Positions 1 through 5,835 of a stretch of DNA of 6,355 bases are shown piece by piece. A model generated the notes under the pieces. The model was given only the letters and a program-made list of their open reading frames with translations, did no database searches and had not been told where the DNA came from. Both the position numbers and the translations under genes were made by a program. Location of the stretch: positions 1 through 6,355 of the forward strand of contig NZGX01000025.1 in the NCBI GenBank assembly GCA_002691085.1, read 5' to 3'. How positions within the stretch are numbered: the stretch's first letter is position 1; each line of letters opens with the position of its first letter. The DNA is from Rhodospirillaceae bacterium. Lineage in GTDB: Bacteria; Pseudomonadota; Alphaproteobacteria; Rhodospirillales; Rhodospirillaceae.

Positions 1-325
1 AATTTTTTTTATTATCGTTTGAATTAAATCGTTTCTCTAAAACTTGGTAGACCTGGTCTGGCTTCAATTCACGAGCTGCTAGCAAAACTATCAGCATATA
101 TATCAGGTCAGCAGCTTCATTCAGAAGCTCGTCATCACTCTGAGAAACTGCAGCTAATGCAGTCTCGACCCCTTCCTCGCCAACCTTCTGAGCAATCCTT
201 ACTATTCCTTCTGCAAAAAGATTTGCAGTATAAGAATTCTCTGGACTGGAGTCCTTTCTGGACATCACAACTGAATATATTTTTTCGATAATATCAGATG
301 TTAGTAGCATTTTTTCTTTATTCAT
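1..325 (-). CDS. hisE: Phosphoribosyl-ATP pyrophosphohydrolase HisE (partial, C-terminus off the left edge)
   Basis: HisE removes pyrophosphate from phosphoribosyl-ATP to give phosphoribosyl-AMP, the second step of histidine synthesis, in the cytoplasm. Reading leftward from the ATG at 325 gives 108 codons with no stop before the edge. HisE proteins are usually about 105-110 residues, so almost the whole protein is present. The MazG-like helical signature is clear: KVGEEGVETALAA at residues 48-60 (E50, E51, E54) and NEAADLIYMLIVLLAAR at 69-85 (E70, D73); these acidic residues are the expected Mg/substrate ligands. A second in-frame ATG at 308-310 (codon 6) is an equally possible start, and neither has a strong Shine-Dalgarno sequence. 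It is the last visible gene of the his operon, 27 nt after hisF. HisE is separate from HisI, as is usual in alphaproteobacteria. Identification is firm; the exact start and the C-terminus are not. Confidence 0.94.
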   Translation of the reverse strand, partial: MNKEKMLLTSDIIEKIYSVVMSRKDSSPENSYTANLFAEGIVRIAQKVGEEGVETALAAVSQSDDELLNEAADLIYMLIVLLAARELKPDQVYQVLEKRFNSNDNKKN

Positions 326-352
326 TTATTTTAACCAATCATAATAAAAATT

Positions 353-1111
353 TTATAACCTTACGGGTACCCCGGCATCTCTGAGATATTCCTTCACTTC
401 AGAAATTGTATATTTTCCAAAATGAAAAATTGAGGCTGCTAAAACCGCAGATGCGTGTCCTTCTAAAATACCCTCAAGCATATGGCTCGGACCTCCGACA
501 CCGCCTGAAGCAACAACTGGAACTGGAACTGAATCTGAAACCGCTCTGGTCAGATTAATATCGTATCCGTCATTTGTACCGTCGCGATCCATAGATGTGA
601 GTAAAATTTCACCGGCACCGTATGATGCCATCTGCTTTGCCCATTGAATGGCTTCAATTCCAGTAGGGTTTCTACCCCCATGGGTAAATATCTCGTACCT
701 GTTTGCAGATACTTTCTTTGGATCAACTGCTACGACTATACACTGACTTCCAAATTTCTCAGCTGCTTGTTTAACAAAAAGCGGATTGTCAACAGCTGCT
801 GTATTTATTGAGACTTTATCAGCCCCCGACAGTAACAGTTTCCTTATATCTTCAATGTTTCTAACTCCACCCCCGACTGTAAGGGGCATAAAACAATTTT
901 CTGCTGTTTTGGATACCACATCAAAAAGTATCTCGCGCCCCTCGTTACTTGCTGTGATATCTAAAAAACAGAGTTCATCAGCTCCAGATTTGTCATAAAA
1001 TTTAGCCTGCTCTAGAGGGTCCCCGGCATCTTTAAGGTCAATAAAATTAATACCCTTCACCACACGACCATTTTTCACATCTAGACATGGAATTATTCGA
1101 ATTGTTAACAT
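353..1111 (-). CDS. hisF: Imidazole glycerol phosphate synthase, cyclase subunit HisF
   Basis: HisF is the cyclase half of IGP synthase. It uses ammonia delivered by HisH to turn PRFAR into imidazole glycerol phosphate and AICAR, the latter feeding purine synthesis. The 252-residue protein is full length for a (beta/alpha)8 barrel. It opens with the family N-terminus RIIPCLDVKNGRVVKG. The two catalytic aspartates fall at the canonical positions, D11 (PCLDVK) and D130 (VAVDPKK). Phosphate-binding loops are TVGGGVRN near residue 80 and ASGGVGG near 200. The ATG start overlaps the hisA stop by 7 nt (ATGTTAA on the minus strand), which suggests translational coupling. GC over 361-1080 is about 43%, clearly above the 36% of hisA next door, although the frame and motifs are intact. 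Its partner gene hisH lies two genes upstream in the same operon. Confidence 0.98.
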   Translation of the reverse strand: MLTIRIIPCLDVKNGRVVKGINFIDLKDAGDPLEQAKFYDKSGADELCFLDITASNEGREILFDVVSKTAENCFMPLTVGGGVRNIEDIRKLLLSGADKVSINTAAVDNPLFVKQAAEKFGSQCIVVAVDPKKVSANRYEIFTHGGRNPTGIEAIQWAKQMASYGAGEILLTSMDRDGTNDGYDINLTRAVSDSVPVPVVASGGVGGPSHMLEGILEGHASAVLAASIFHFGKYTISEVKEYLRDAGVPVRL

Positions 1112-1866
1112 TTTTTACCCAAAAAATTTCTAAGCATGTTTATTTGTAATCTACCATCATAAAGTGCCTTACCAACAATAATGCCATCTAGGTTAGAAAA
1201 CTTTTTTACTTCTTTTTTAACTAACTCAAGGTCATCGATGCTGCCAACTCCACCTGAAATAATCACTGGTATTCTTACAATGCTTGAGAGGTTTGCTGAT
1301 GCCTTAATATTGGGGCCATTAAGAAGCCCATCTCTTGATATATCTGTGTGAATAATAGCTGTAACACCAGAATCCTCAAATTTTTTTGCTAAGTCTAAAT
1401 CTTTAATTTTTGATTGTTTTGCCCAACCCTCAACAGCAACAAAACCATTTCTTGAATCTATACCCACTGTAATTGTGTTTGGAAATAATCTACATGCCTC
1501 CTTAACAAGCTCTGGATTATTCAATGCTACAGTGCCGAGAATTACTCTTCTTACCCCTGTCTCAACCCACTTGCTTATAGCCTGAAGGTCTCTTATACCT
1601 CCACCAAGTTGAATAGGCAGGTTTGTATTTTCTATTATAGCTTTTATGAGTTTACCATTTTGAGACTTCCCCGCAAAGGCACCGTCTAAGTCAACAATAT
1701 GTATCCATTCAAATCCTGAATTTTCAAAGTGCTTTGCTTGGTCTACAGGGTCATCGTTATATACTGTTTTCTTTTTTATATCTCCTTGAATGAGTCTAAC
1801 GCACTTTCCATCCTTTAGATCTATAGCTGGGTAAATAATAAAGTTACTCAATTTTAGGGATTCCAC
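1105..1866 (-). CDS. hisA: ProFAR isomerase HisA
   Basis: HisA carries out the Amadori isomerisation of ProFAR to PRFAR, the substrate of HisHF. The protein is a (beta/alpha)8 barrel paralogous to HisF. Visible motifs are IIYPAIDLKDGKCVRL with catalytic D16, QLGGGIRD near 86-93, GIDSRNG with the second catalytic Asp at D137, HTDISRDG at 173-180, and ISGGVGS near 203-209. The frame as given begins at a GTG (1864-1866), overlapping the hisH stop by 13 nt, and yields 253 residues. Family members normally start only one or two residues before IIYPAIDL. A TTG at 1849-1851, just after the hisH stop, would give 248 residues starting M-S-N-F-I-I-Y and has a weak GTGGA upstream. Neither start has a good Shine-Dalgarno sequence, so the N-terminus is uncertain. 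The 3' end overlaps hisF by 7 nt. The function call itself is secure. Confidence 0.97.
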   Translation of the reverse strand: MESLKLSNFIIYPAIDLKDGKCVRLIQGDIKKKTVYNDDPVDQAKHFENSGFEWIHIVDLDGAFAGKSQNGKLIKAIIENTNLPIQLGGGIRDLQAISKWVETGVRRVILGTVALNNPELVKEACRLFPNTITVGIDSRNGFVAVEGWAKQSKIKDLDLAKKFEDSGVTAIIHTDISRDGLLNGPNIKASANLSSIVRIPVIISGGVGSIDDLELVKKEVKKFSNLDGIIVGKALYDGRLQINMLRNFLGKKC

Positions 1867-2510
1867 TTTAAAAAATTAGATAAAAATTTTAGCCCAAGAA
1901 GTTGGCTCTTTTCAGGATGAAATTGTGTCCCTAACATATTTTCTTTTCCTACTACAGAAACTAAACTTTGGTGATAATCAACCGTAGCCAAGATATTATC
2001 CTTAAGATCACAAATAAAGTGGAAACTATGCACAAAGTAAAAGTAACTATTTTTACTAATTCCATTAAAGATATCATGTGAGCTGTTTAAATTTACTTCA
2101 TTCCACCCCATATGCGGAATTTTAGGCTTTGTCAAACCTGTCGCTACCTTAGAGGAGGGGTCAATTGGAACCACTTTACCTGGTATCCAGCCTAGTCCTT
2201 GAGTCTTACTGTTTTCTAATCCGAAAGTTGACATTAGTTGCATACCAACACAGATGCCTAAAAAAGGTCGCCTTTTTCCTATAACAACTTCTTCCAAGGT
2301 CTCAATCAGCCCAGTTATAGATTCTAATCCTTTTTTACAGTCAGAATAAGTTCCCACGCCGGGAAGAATTACCTTATCTGAGTTCTTAATATCAATAGAG
2401 TTGTTTGACACAATTATATTGATATTATTCAAATCTTTTTTTGCCCTTTCAAGGGACGTATACAAAGACTTTAGATTCCCGGAACCAAAATCAATAATAA
2501 CAACTTGCAT
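1854..2510 (-). CDS. hisH: Imidazole glycerol phosphate synthase, glutaminase subunit HisH
   Basis: HisH is the class I glutamine amidotransferase subunit of IGP synthase. It hydrolyses glutamine and channels ammonia into the HisF barrel. The protein is 218 residues, slightly longer than the usual 200-215. It starts VVIIDFGSGNLKSL, has the oxyanion-strand motif LPGVGTY at residues 49-55, the nucleophile elbow GICVGMQL with catalytic C87, and GTQFHPEKSQ with the rest of the triad, H198 and E200. IPHMGWNEV at 131-139 is also typical. All catalytic residues are present. The ATG at 2508-2510 lies 20 nt after the hisB stop, with AAGG and CGGA runs upstream that could serve as a weak ribosome site. 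The 3' end overlaps the GTG start proposed for hisA. Confidence 0.97.
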   Translation of the reverse strand: MQVVIIDFGSGNLKSLYTSLERAKKDLNNINIIVSNNSIDIKNSDKVILPGVGTYSDCKKGLESITGLIETLEEVVIGKRRPFLGICVGMQLMSTFGLENSKTQGLGWIPGKVVPIDPSSKVATGLTKPKIPHMGWNEVNLNSSHDIFNGISKNSYFYFVHSFHFICDLKDNILATVDYHQSLVSVVGKENMLGTQFHPEKSQLLGLKFLSNFLKWNP

Positions 2511-2530
2511 ATTCCGAACCTTTTAAGACC

Positions 2531-3124
2531 TCACAGCTTTCCTTTTGTTGATGGTATTTCATTTAATTTTCTATCATCCAACTCTACCGCAGCCCTTAAA
2601 GCACGAGCTAAACCCTTAAAGCATGATTCAATAATATGATGATTATTTTCGCCGTAATGATTCCAGACATGTAAAGTTACCCCTAAAGACTGTGCGAAGG
2701 CCTGAAACCATTCTTTAAATAGTTCAGTATCCATATCACCAAGCTTAGGTTTTGAAAAATTAACATTCCAAATTAAATATGGCCGATTGGATAAATCAAG
2801 CGAAACCTGAGAAAGAGTTTCATCCATTGGAATTGAAAAATTTCCATAGCGACGTATACCTCTTCTTTCGCCTAATGCTTTAGAAATTGCTTCACCCAAA
2901 CAAATTCCTGTATCTTCAGTTGTATGATGAAAATCTATATGGAGATCCCCCTTTGCATGCAAATTAATATCTATCAAGCTATGGCGTGACAACTGCTCTA
3001 ACATGTGATCTAAAAAACCAATACCCGTTGAGATATTATAAATTCCCTGACCATCAATATTTATTTCTACCTCTATTGATGTTTCTTTGGTTTTACGCAA
3101 TACTTTAGCTACTCTACCGTTCAT
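2531..3124 (-). CDS. hisB: Imidazoleglycerol-phosphate dehydratase HisB (monofunctional)
   Basis: This enzyme dehydrates imidazole glycerol phosphate to imidazole acetol phosphate, the step after HisHF. The 197-residue protein is the single-domain dehydratase and lacks the histidinol-phosphatase domain fused to it in enterobacterial HisB. The manganese-binding motifs typical of the family are intact: GFLDHML (36-42), the HHTTED block (H66, H67, E70) and the ENNHHIIE block (H162, H163, E166). RTKET-like KTKET near the N-terminus and the C-terminal PSTKGKL are also family hallmarks. The ATG at 3122-3124 is preceded by GAGG only two bases away and by AAGG about seven bases away; the latter spacing is more usual. 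It is the first gene of the operon in this window and is divergent from the XRE gene, so the operon promoter should lie within 3125-3340. Confidence 0.98.
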   Translation of the reverse strand: MNGRVAKVLRKTKETSIEVEINIDGQGIYNISTGIGFLDHMLEQLSRHSLIDINLHAKGDLHIDFHHTTEDTGICLGEAISKALGERRGIRRYGNFSIPMDETLSQVSLDLSNRPYLIWNVNFSKPKLGDMDTELFKEWFQAFAQSLGVTLHVWNHYGENNHHIIESCFKGLARALRAAVELDDRKLNEIPSTKGKL

Positions 3125-3268
3125 ATCCTCGCCTTTTTAGCCTTTAATAGAATTTAAAAAAATATAGTCATATATATTAAGCAATCTAACAGCAGTTTAT
3201 TAGAGTTAATCAATACTCCCTTAAAAAAATAACCCTACTGAGAAATACTTTCATTTCATATTAGATCT

Positions 3269-3298
3269 ATACTACACCATCTGATAATTATGTAGTAT
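3269..3298. promoter_or_regulatory. Operator-like inverted repeat ahead of the XRE gene
   Basis: ATACTACA at 3269-3276 and its exact reverse complement TGTAGTAT at 3291-3298 are separated by 14 bp. Half-site centres are therefore 22 bp apart, about two helical turns, so both would face the same side of DNA. One arm lies just upstream of the proposed -35 box and the other in the spacer of the candidate xre promoter. A dimeric repressor bound here would block that promoter, so autoregulation by the adjacent XRE protein is an attractive guess. An 8-bp match in AT-rich DNA could be chance. No second copy of the half-site was noticed in the window. Confidence 0.4.
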
Positions 3299-3309
3299 GT
3301 TTATATAAA
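3281..3309 (+). promoter_or_regulatory. Candidate sigma-70-type promoter for the XRE regulator
   Basis: CTGATA (3281-3286, 4 of 6 to TTGACA) and TATAAA (3304-3309, 5 of 6 to TATAAT) are separated by exactly 17 bp. Transcription would begin near 3316, giving a leader of about 25 nt that includes the AAGGG at 3321-3325. For the opposite direction (his operon) the 3125-3215 stretch is AT-rich, but I found no convincing -35/-10 pair. Confidence 0.4.
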
Positions 3310-3340
3310 TTGAAATTTATAAGGGTGTAAAAAGTTAAAA

Positions 3341-3808
3341 TTGAGTGAATTTAATACAAATATTAACAAGAATACTGGTACTGAGGTTTCAAAACAACCG
3401 GATCCAGTTGACGTACATGTTGGAAAAAGAATTAAACTTCGTCGAACCATGCTTAAGGTAAGCCAGGACCAGCTTGCAAATGAAATAGGGGTAACTTTCC
3501 AGCAAATACAAAAATACGAAAGTGGGCATAACCGTGTAAGTGCTTCTCGCCTTTTTGATATTTCTACCTTCCTTACCTGTCATATTTCATACTTTTTTGA
3601 GGATTTTGATAGTGCTTCAAGAATTGAGCAAAACAGAACTGTTTCAAATGGAAACAGCCCTACTAATGAAATAAAAACCCCTACAGACCCAATGTTAAAA
3701 ACTGAAACTCTAGAGGTTGTAAGAGCTTATTGGAGATTGCCATCCAATGATTTGAGAAAGTCTATAAGGAATTTACTGATTAGCCTGTCAAAGAAAGAAA
3801 GTAATTAA
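3341..3808 (+). CDS. XRE-family (Cro/CI-type HTH) transcriptional regulator, PraR/PhrR-like
   Basis: This is a cytoplasmic DNA-binding protein of 155 residues with a Cro/CI helix-turn-helix at about 24-86. The recognition unit SQDQLANEIGVTFQQIQKYE (41-60) is followed by SGHNRVSASRL and the FFED motif at 85-88. A serine/asparagine-rich linker leads to a conserved C-terminal segment, ETLEVVRAYWRL at 122-133. The block DPVDVHVGKRIKLRR plus this tail resembles the alphaproteobacterial PraR/PhrR group, whose rhizobial members control attachment, quorum-sensing or stress genes; the target here is unknown. The only canonical start is TTG at 3341: an in-frame stop lies at 3320-3322, and the first ATG (codon 37) falls inside the HTH. 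AAGGG at 3321-3325 is 15 nt away, longer than usual. The gene is divergent from hisB and ends one base from the response regulator stop. Confidence 0.9.
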   Translation: MSEFNTNINKNTGTEVSKQPDPVDVHVGKRIKLRRTMLKVSQDQLANEIGVTFQQIQKYESGHNRVSASRLFDISTFLTCHISYFFEDFDSASRIEQNRTVSNGNSPTNEIKTPTDPMLKTETLEVVRAYWRLPSNDLRKSIRNLLISLSKKESN

Positions 3809-3809
3809 G

Positions 3810-4502
3810 CTAAATATCAATTTGGTATCCACCTTCCATCGTTCTAATTACTTCTAAAGATGAACTAATCTTGGTAATTTTCTTCCTCAGCCTGTATATA
3901 TGTGTCTCTAAGGTGTGTGTGTCAATTATAGTATTATAGCCCCAAACAACCTTTAAAAGATCTTCTTTTAATACAGTTTTACCTTTAAACTTAATCAAAA
4001 GGTTCAAAATATTTGTTTCTTTTTCTGTTAGGTTTATTTGTTTATTATTACTTTTATTCAAAAAGTATTTCAGATCTGGATAAAAACAAAGCTCACCAAG
4101 TGTAAAGGAGTTATCATCCTCTAACCTTTTCTTCTCAAAAAGTGCCCTGATTGAATAAACCAGATCCTCAAGGTAAAATGGTTTGGTTAAAACGTCGTCA
4201 AAGCCTCTATTTTTTTGCAAAAATTTAATTCTGTCTAAGTCTTTTGATACAATTCCTATAATTGGCACGCCACTTAAAAGACTTTTATACTTATTTAGAT
4301 TCTCAAACATATGTTCATCAAGTGCATGCGAGTCAAGAATAAGAAAGTCTACTTTAGATTTCATTATTATTTCGTAACTTTTTAAAATGTCTTCCGCAAT
4401 CAATATACTCTTAAAGTTAAGTAGTCTATCTAATTGGTGCTTAAAAATATCTCTTAATATTGGCTCACTTGTTACGACGAGAAGTGTTTTTTCTTGAGCC
4501 AT
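3810..4502 (-). CDS. OmpR-type winged-helix response regulator with degenerate receiver
   Basis: The 230-residue protein has an N-terminal receiver domain (about 5-122) and a C-terminal OmpR/PhoB winged helix (about 133-230). The effector half is well conserved: LTEKETNILNLLI at 158-170, VVWGY at 185-189, the recognition helix THTLETHIYRLRKKI at 195-209, and the wing EGGYQI at 223-228. The receiver keeps the phospho-acceptor D57 (LILDSH), S86 in place of the conserved Ser/Thr, and K107 (TKPF). The two metal-binding acidic residues after beta-1 (CheY D12/D13) are replaced by T11 and S12 in VVTSEP. No histidine kinase gene is adjacent, so it looks like an orphan that may act without normal phosphorylation. 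The ATG at 4500-4502 follows a GGAAAG ribosome site (4508-4513). The target genes are unknown, and a role in regulating neighbouring ribA is only a possibility. Confidence 0.92.
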   Translation of the reverse strand: MAQEKTLLVVTSEPILRDIFKHQLDRLLNFKSILIAEDILKSYEIIMKSKVDFLILDSHALDEHMFENLNKYKSLLSGVPIIGIVSKDLDRIKFLQKNRGFDDVLTKPFYLEDLVYSIRALFEKKRLEDDNSFTLGELCFYPDLKYFLNKSNNKQINLTEKETNILNLLIKFKGKTVLKEDLLKVVWGYNTIIDTHTLETHIYRLRKKITKISSSLEVIRTMEGGYQIDI

Positions 4503-4515
4503 TTACTCTTTCCAA

Positions 4516-4529
4516 TAATTGTACAATTA
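4516..4529. promoter_or_regulatory. 14-bp perfect palindrome upstream of the response regulator gene
   Basis: TAATTGTACAATTA reads identically on both strands and is centred 20 bp upstream of the response regulator ATG, immediately before its ribosome site. On the minus strand it contains TACAAT, a possible -10 box, 18 bp after TTGTTT. If that promoter were used, transcription would start almost at the ribosome site, so an operator or downstream control site is as likely. At this AT content, roughly one such palindrome per window could arise by chance. Confidence 0.3.
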
Positions 4530-4591
4530 AGATAAATTTATAAACAACAATAACGTCATTACCCTAAATAAATCGTTGTTTCTTTTTGTAA

Positions 4592-4597
4592 TATAAT
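4592..4597 (+). promoter_or_regulatory. Candidate -10 box for ribA
   Basis: A perfect TATAAT lies 57 bp upstream of the ribA ATG. The sequence 16-18 bp further upstream has no recognisable -35 element, so an activator or a non-consensus sigma contact would be needed. The implied leader is about 50 nt, too short for an FMN riboswitch. An imperfect dyad, AAACAAC at 4542-4548 and GTTGTTT at 4575-4581, lies just upstream. Confidence 0.35.
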
Positions 4598-4654
4598 ATT
4601 TTATTAAAGAATCTTACTTTCTTTCAAGAAAATAATAGTTTAAAGACATTATCC

Positions 4655-5785
4655 ATGAATAATAATGATAACTCAGATTCTCCATTAGTAGTTAATAAAC
4701 ATCTTTATCATACTGATAGAGCTATTGCTGAAATTAGAAGAGGTATGCCCGTTCTAATTCAGACGGATACGTGTAATAGGCTTATGATTGCCTCTGAAAC
4801 ACTAAAAGACGATTTTTTTGACCTTTTAGTTGGAGAATCCAGAGAAAATATACCCACATATCTTACAATCACTCACAACAGAAGTAATCAAATTGGTTTT
4901 AAATCACAAAATAAAATTCCTCTTTCAATAGAGATAACTCAGGATTTGGCTAAAGATCATATTTTTGAATTTATTGGTCTGCAAAAACAGGGTGAGTCAA
5001 ATAAAATATCACTTAACACAAAAATGTTTGATAATGATCCATCAATAGATGCGTCAATTGAGTTGTGCAAAATCGCAAAGCTGTTACCTTCATCAATCTC
5101 AACAGAACTTGACGTAAATCGTGCAAAATTTTTACTGGCTGGGAACAAATTTATATCAGTATCGGCTGATGATATTTTTGCATATAATTTTAACCAAGCT
5201 AACTCTCTTGAGATAGTTTCAGAAGCTAAAGTACCTCTTAAAGCATGCGAAAATACAAAAATCTTAGCTTTTCGTCCTTCAAATGGAGGACATGAACATT
5301 TAGCAATATTAATCAATTTTGAAAATAAAAGTCCAGTATTAACCAGAATACATTCAGAGTGCTATACTGGCGATCTAATAGGATCACTCAAATGTGATTG
5401 CGGCGACCAACTTCGTGGTGCTATTTCTACCATTGCCAATTCCGGTGGAGGCTTGTTGATTTACCTAGCTCAAGAAGGAAGGGGTATTGGTCTTGTAAAT
5501 AAACTTAGAGCTTATGAGATGCAAGCTGATGGGCTAGATACTGTGGCTGCAAATGAAATGTTAGGTTTTAAAGATGATGAAAGAAACTACATGCCCGCCA
5601 TTCAAATTTTAAAAAAACTGAACATAGAAAACGTCCGCCTACTAACCAATAACCCTAATAAGGTAAGTTCCTTAATTGATCATGGGATAAATGTAAGCCA
5701 GAGAGTTTCGCACACATTTCCGTCTAACCACCATAATTGGTCTTATCTTAATGCAAAAGAAAAAAAGCTGGGACATATTAAATAA
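4655..5785 (+). CDS. ribA: GTP cyclohydrolase II RibA with degenerate N-terminal domain
   Basis: GTP cyclohydrolase II opens GTP to 2,5-diamino-6-ribosylamino-4(3H)-pyrimidinone 5'-phosphate, formate and pyrophosphate, the first step of riboflavin/FAD synthesis. The catalytic domain occupies about 200-376 and is complete: RIHSEC (231-236), the zinc cysteines C236, C247 and C249 (SLKCDCGDQL), QEGRGIGL (273-280), LRAYEMQ (284-290), LGFKDDER with D308 and R310, and TNNPNKV (331-337). The first 195 residues weakly recall DHBP synthase (RibB) at AIAEIRRGMPVLI, but its acidic DDEDRENEGD active-site signature is absent, so only the cyclohydrolase should be active. About 376 residues is long for stand-alone RibA (near 200) but matches a form I recall from Rhodospirillales-like bacteria. 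The ATG has only a weak AAAG upstream. The last codons, from 5765, lie in a tandem duplication. Confidence 0.95.
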   Translation: MNNNDNSDSPLVVNKHLYHTDRAIAEIRRGMPVLIQTDTCNRLMIASETLKDDFFDLLVGESRENIPTYLTITHNRSNQIGFKSQNKIPLSIEITQDLAKDHIFEFIGLQKQGESNKISLNTKMFDNDPSIDASIELCKIAKLLPSSISTELDVNRAKFLLAGNKFISVSADDIFAYNFNQANSLEIVSEAKVPLKACENTKILAFRPSNGGHEHLAILINFENKSPVLTRIHSECYTGDLIGSLKCDCGDQLRGAISTIANSGGGLLIYLAQEGRGIGLVNKLRAYEMQADGLDTVAANEMLGFKDDERNYMPAIQILKKLNIENVRLLTNNPNKVSSLIDHGINVSQRVSHTFPSNHHNWSYLNAKEKKLGHIK

Positions 5786-5804
5786 GCTGGGACATATTAA
5801 ATAA
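5765..5804 (+). repeat. 19-bp tandem direct repeat at the ribA 3' end
   Basis: AAGCTGGGACATATTAAAT occurs twice back to back (5765-5783 and 5784-5802) without a mismatch, followed by two more matching bases. The first copy encodes the last RibA residues KLGHIK and the T of the stop codon. The second copy lies just past the stop and, because 19 is not a multiple of three, is out of frame. This looks like a replication-slippage duplication. Removing one copy would leave the RibA protein unchanged. Confidence 0.95.
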
Positions 5805-5815
5805 TATGTCACCAG
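5787..5815 (+). other. RNA hairpin between ribA and the transpeptidase gene
   Basis: CTGGGACATATT (5787-5798) pairs with AATATGTC plus CCAG (5803-5810 and 5812-5815), giving 12 base pairs with one bulged A at 5811 and an AAAT loop. It begins one base after the ribA stop. There is no T-run after it, so it is not a typical intrinsic terminator; mRNA 3'-end protection or partial termination are alternatives. The first repeat copy could pair with the same right arm, forming a competing structure. Confidence 0.7.
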
Positions 5816-5835
5816 GTTAAGGAAAAATTATTACA

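Noticed and set aside
786..998. Short plus-strand open frame
   Set aside because: It is antisense to hisF, with no ribosome site or recognisable motif.
353..1866. hisA and hisF as a recent local duplication
   Set aside because: They are ancient paralogous barrels present throughout bacteria. The two proteins here differ as much as expected for that old divergence.
3389..3583. Short minus-strand open frame
   Set aside because: It is antisense to the HTH-coding part of the XRE gene and is explained as a shadow of that conserved reading frame.
4604..4654. Possible FMN riboswitch ahead of ribA
   Set aside because: The leader implied by the TATAAT box is about 50 nt of AT-rich sequence with none of the conserved GC-rich RFN stems. 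An FMN aptamer needs well over 100 nt.
4957..5316. 119-codon open frame on the minus strand
   Set aside because: It lies wholly inside ribA, antisense to it, and its translation shows no recognisable domain. The ribA frame is strongly supported by its motifs.
5787..5830. Intrinsic terminator after ribA
   Set aside because: The stem is convincing, but the following bases are A-rich (AGGTTAAGGAAAAA) with no T tract, so a standard Rho-independent terminator is not supported. It was recorded as a hairpin only.
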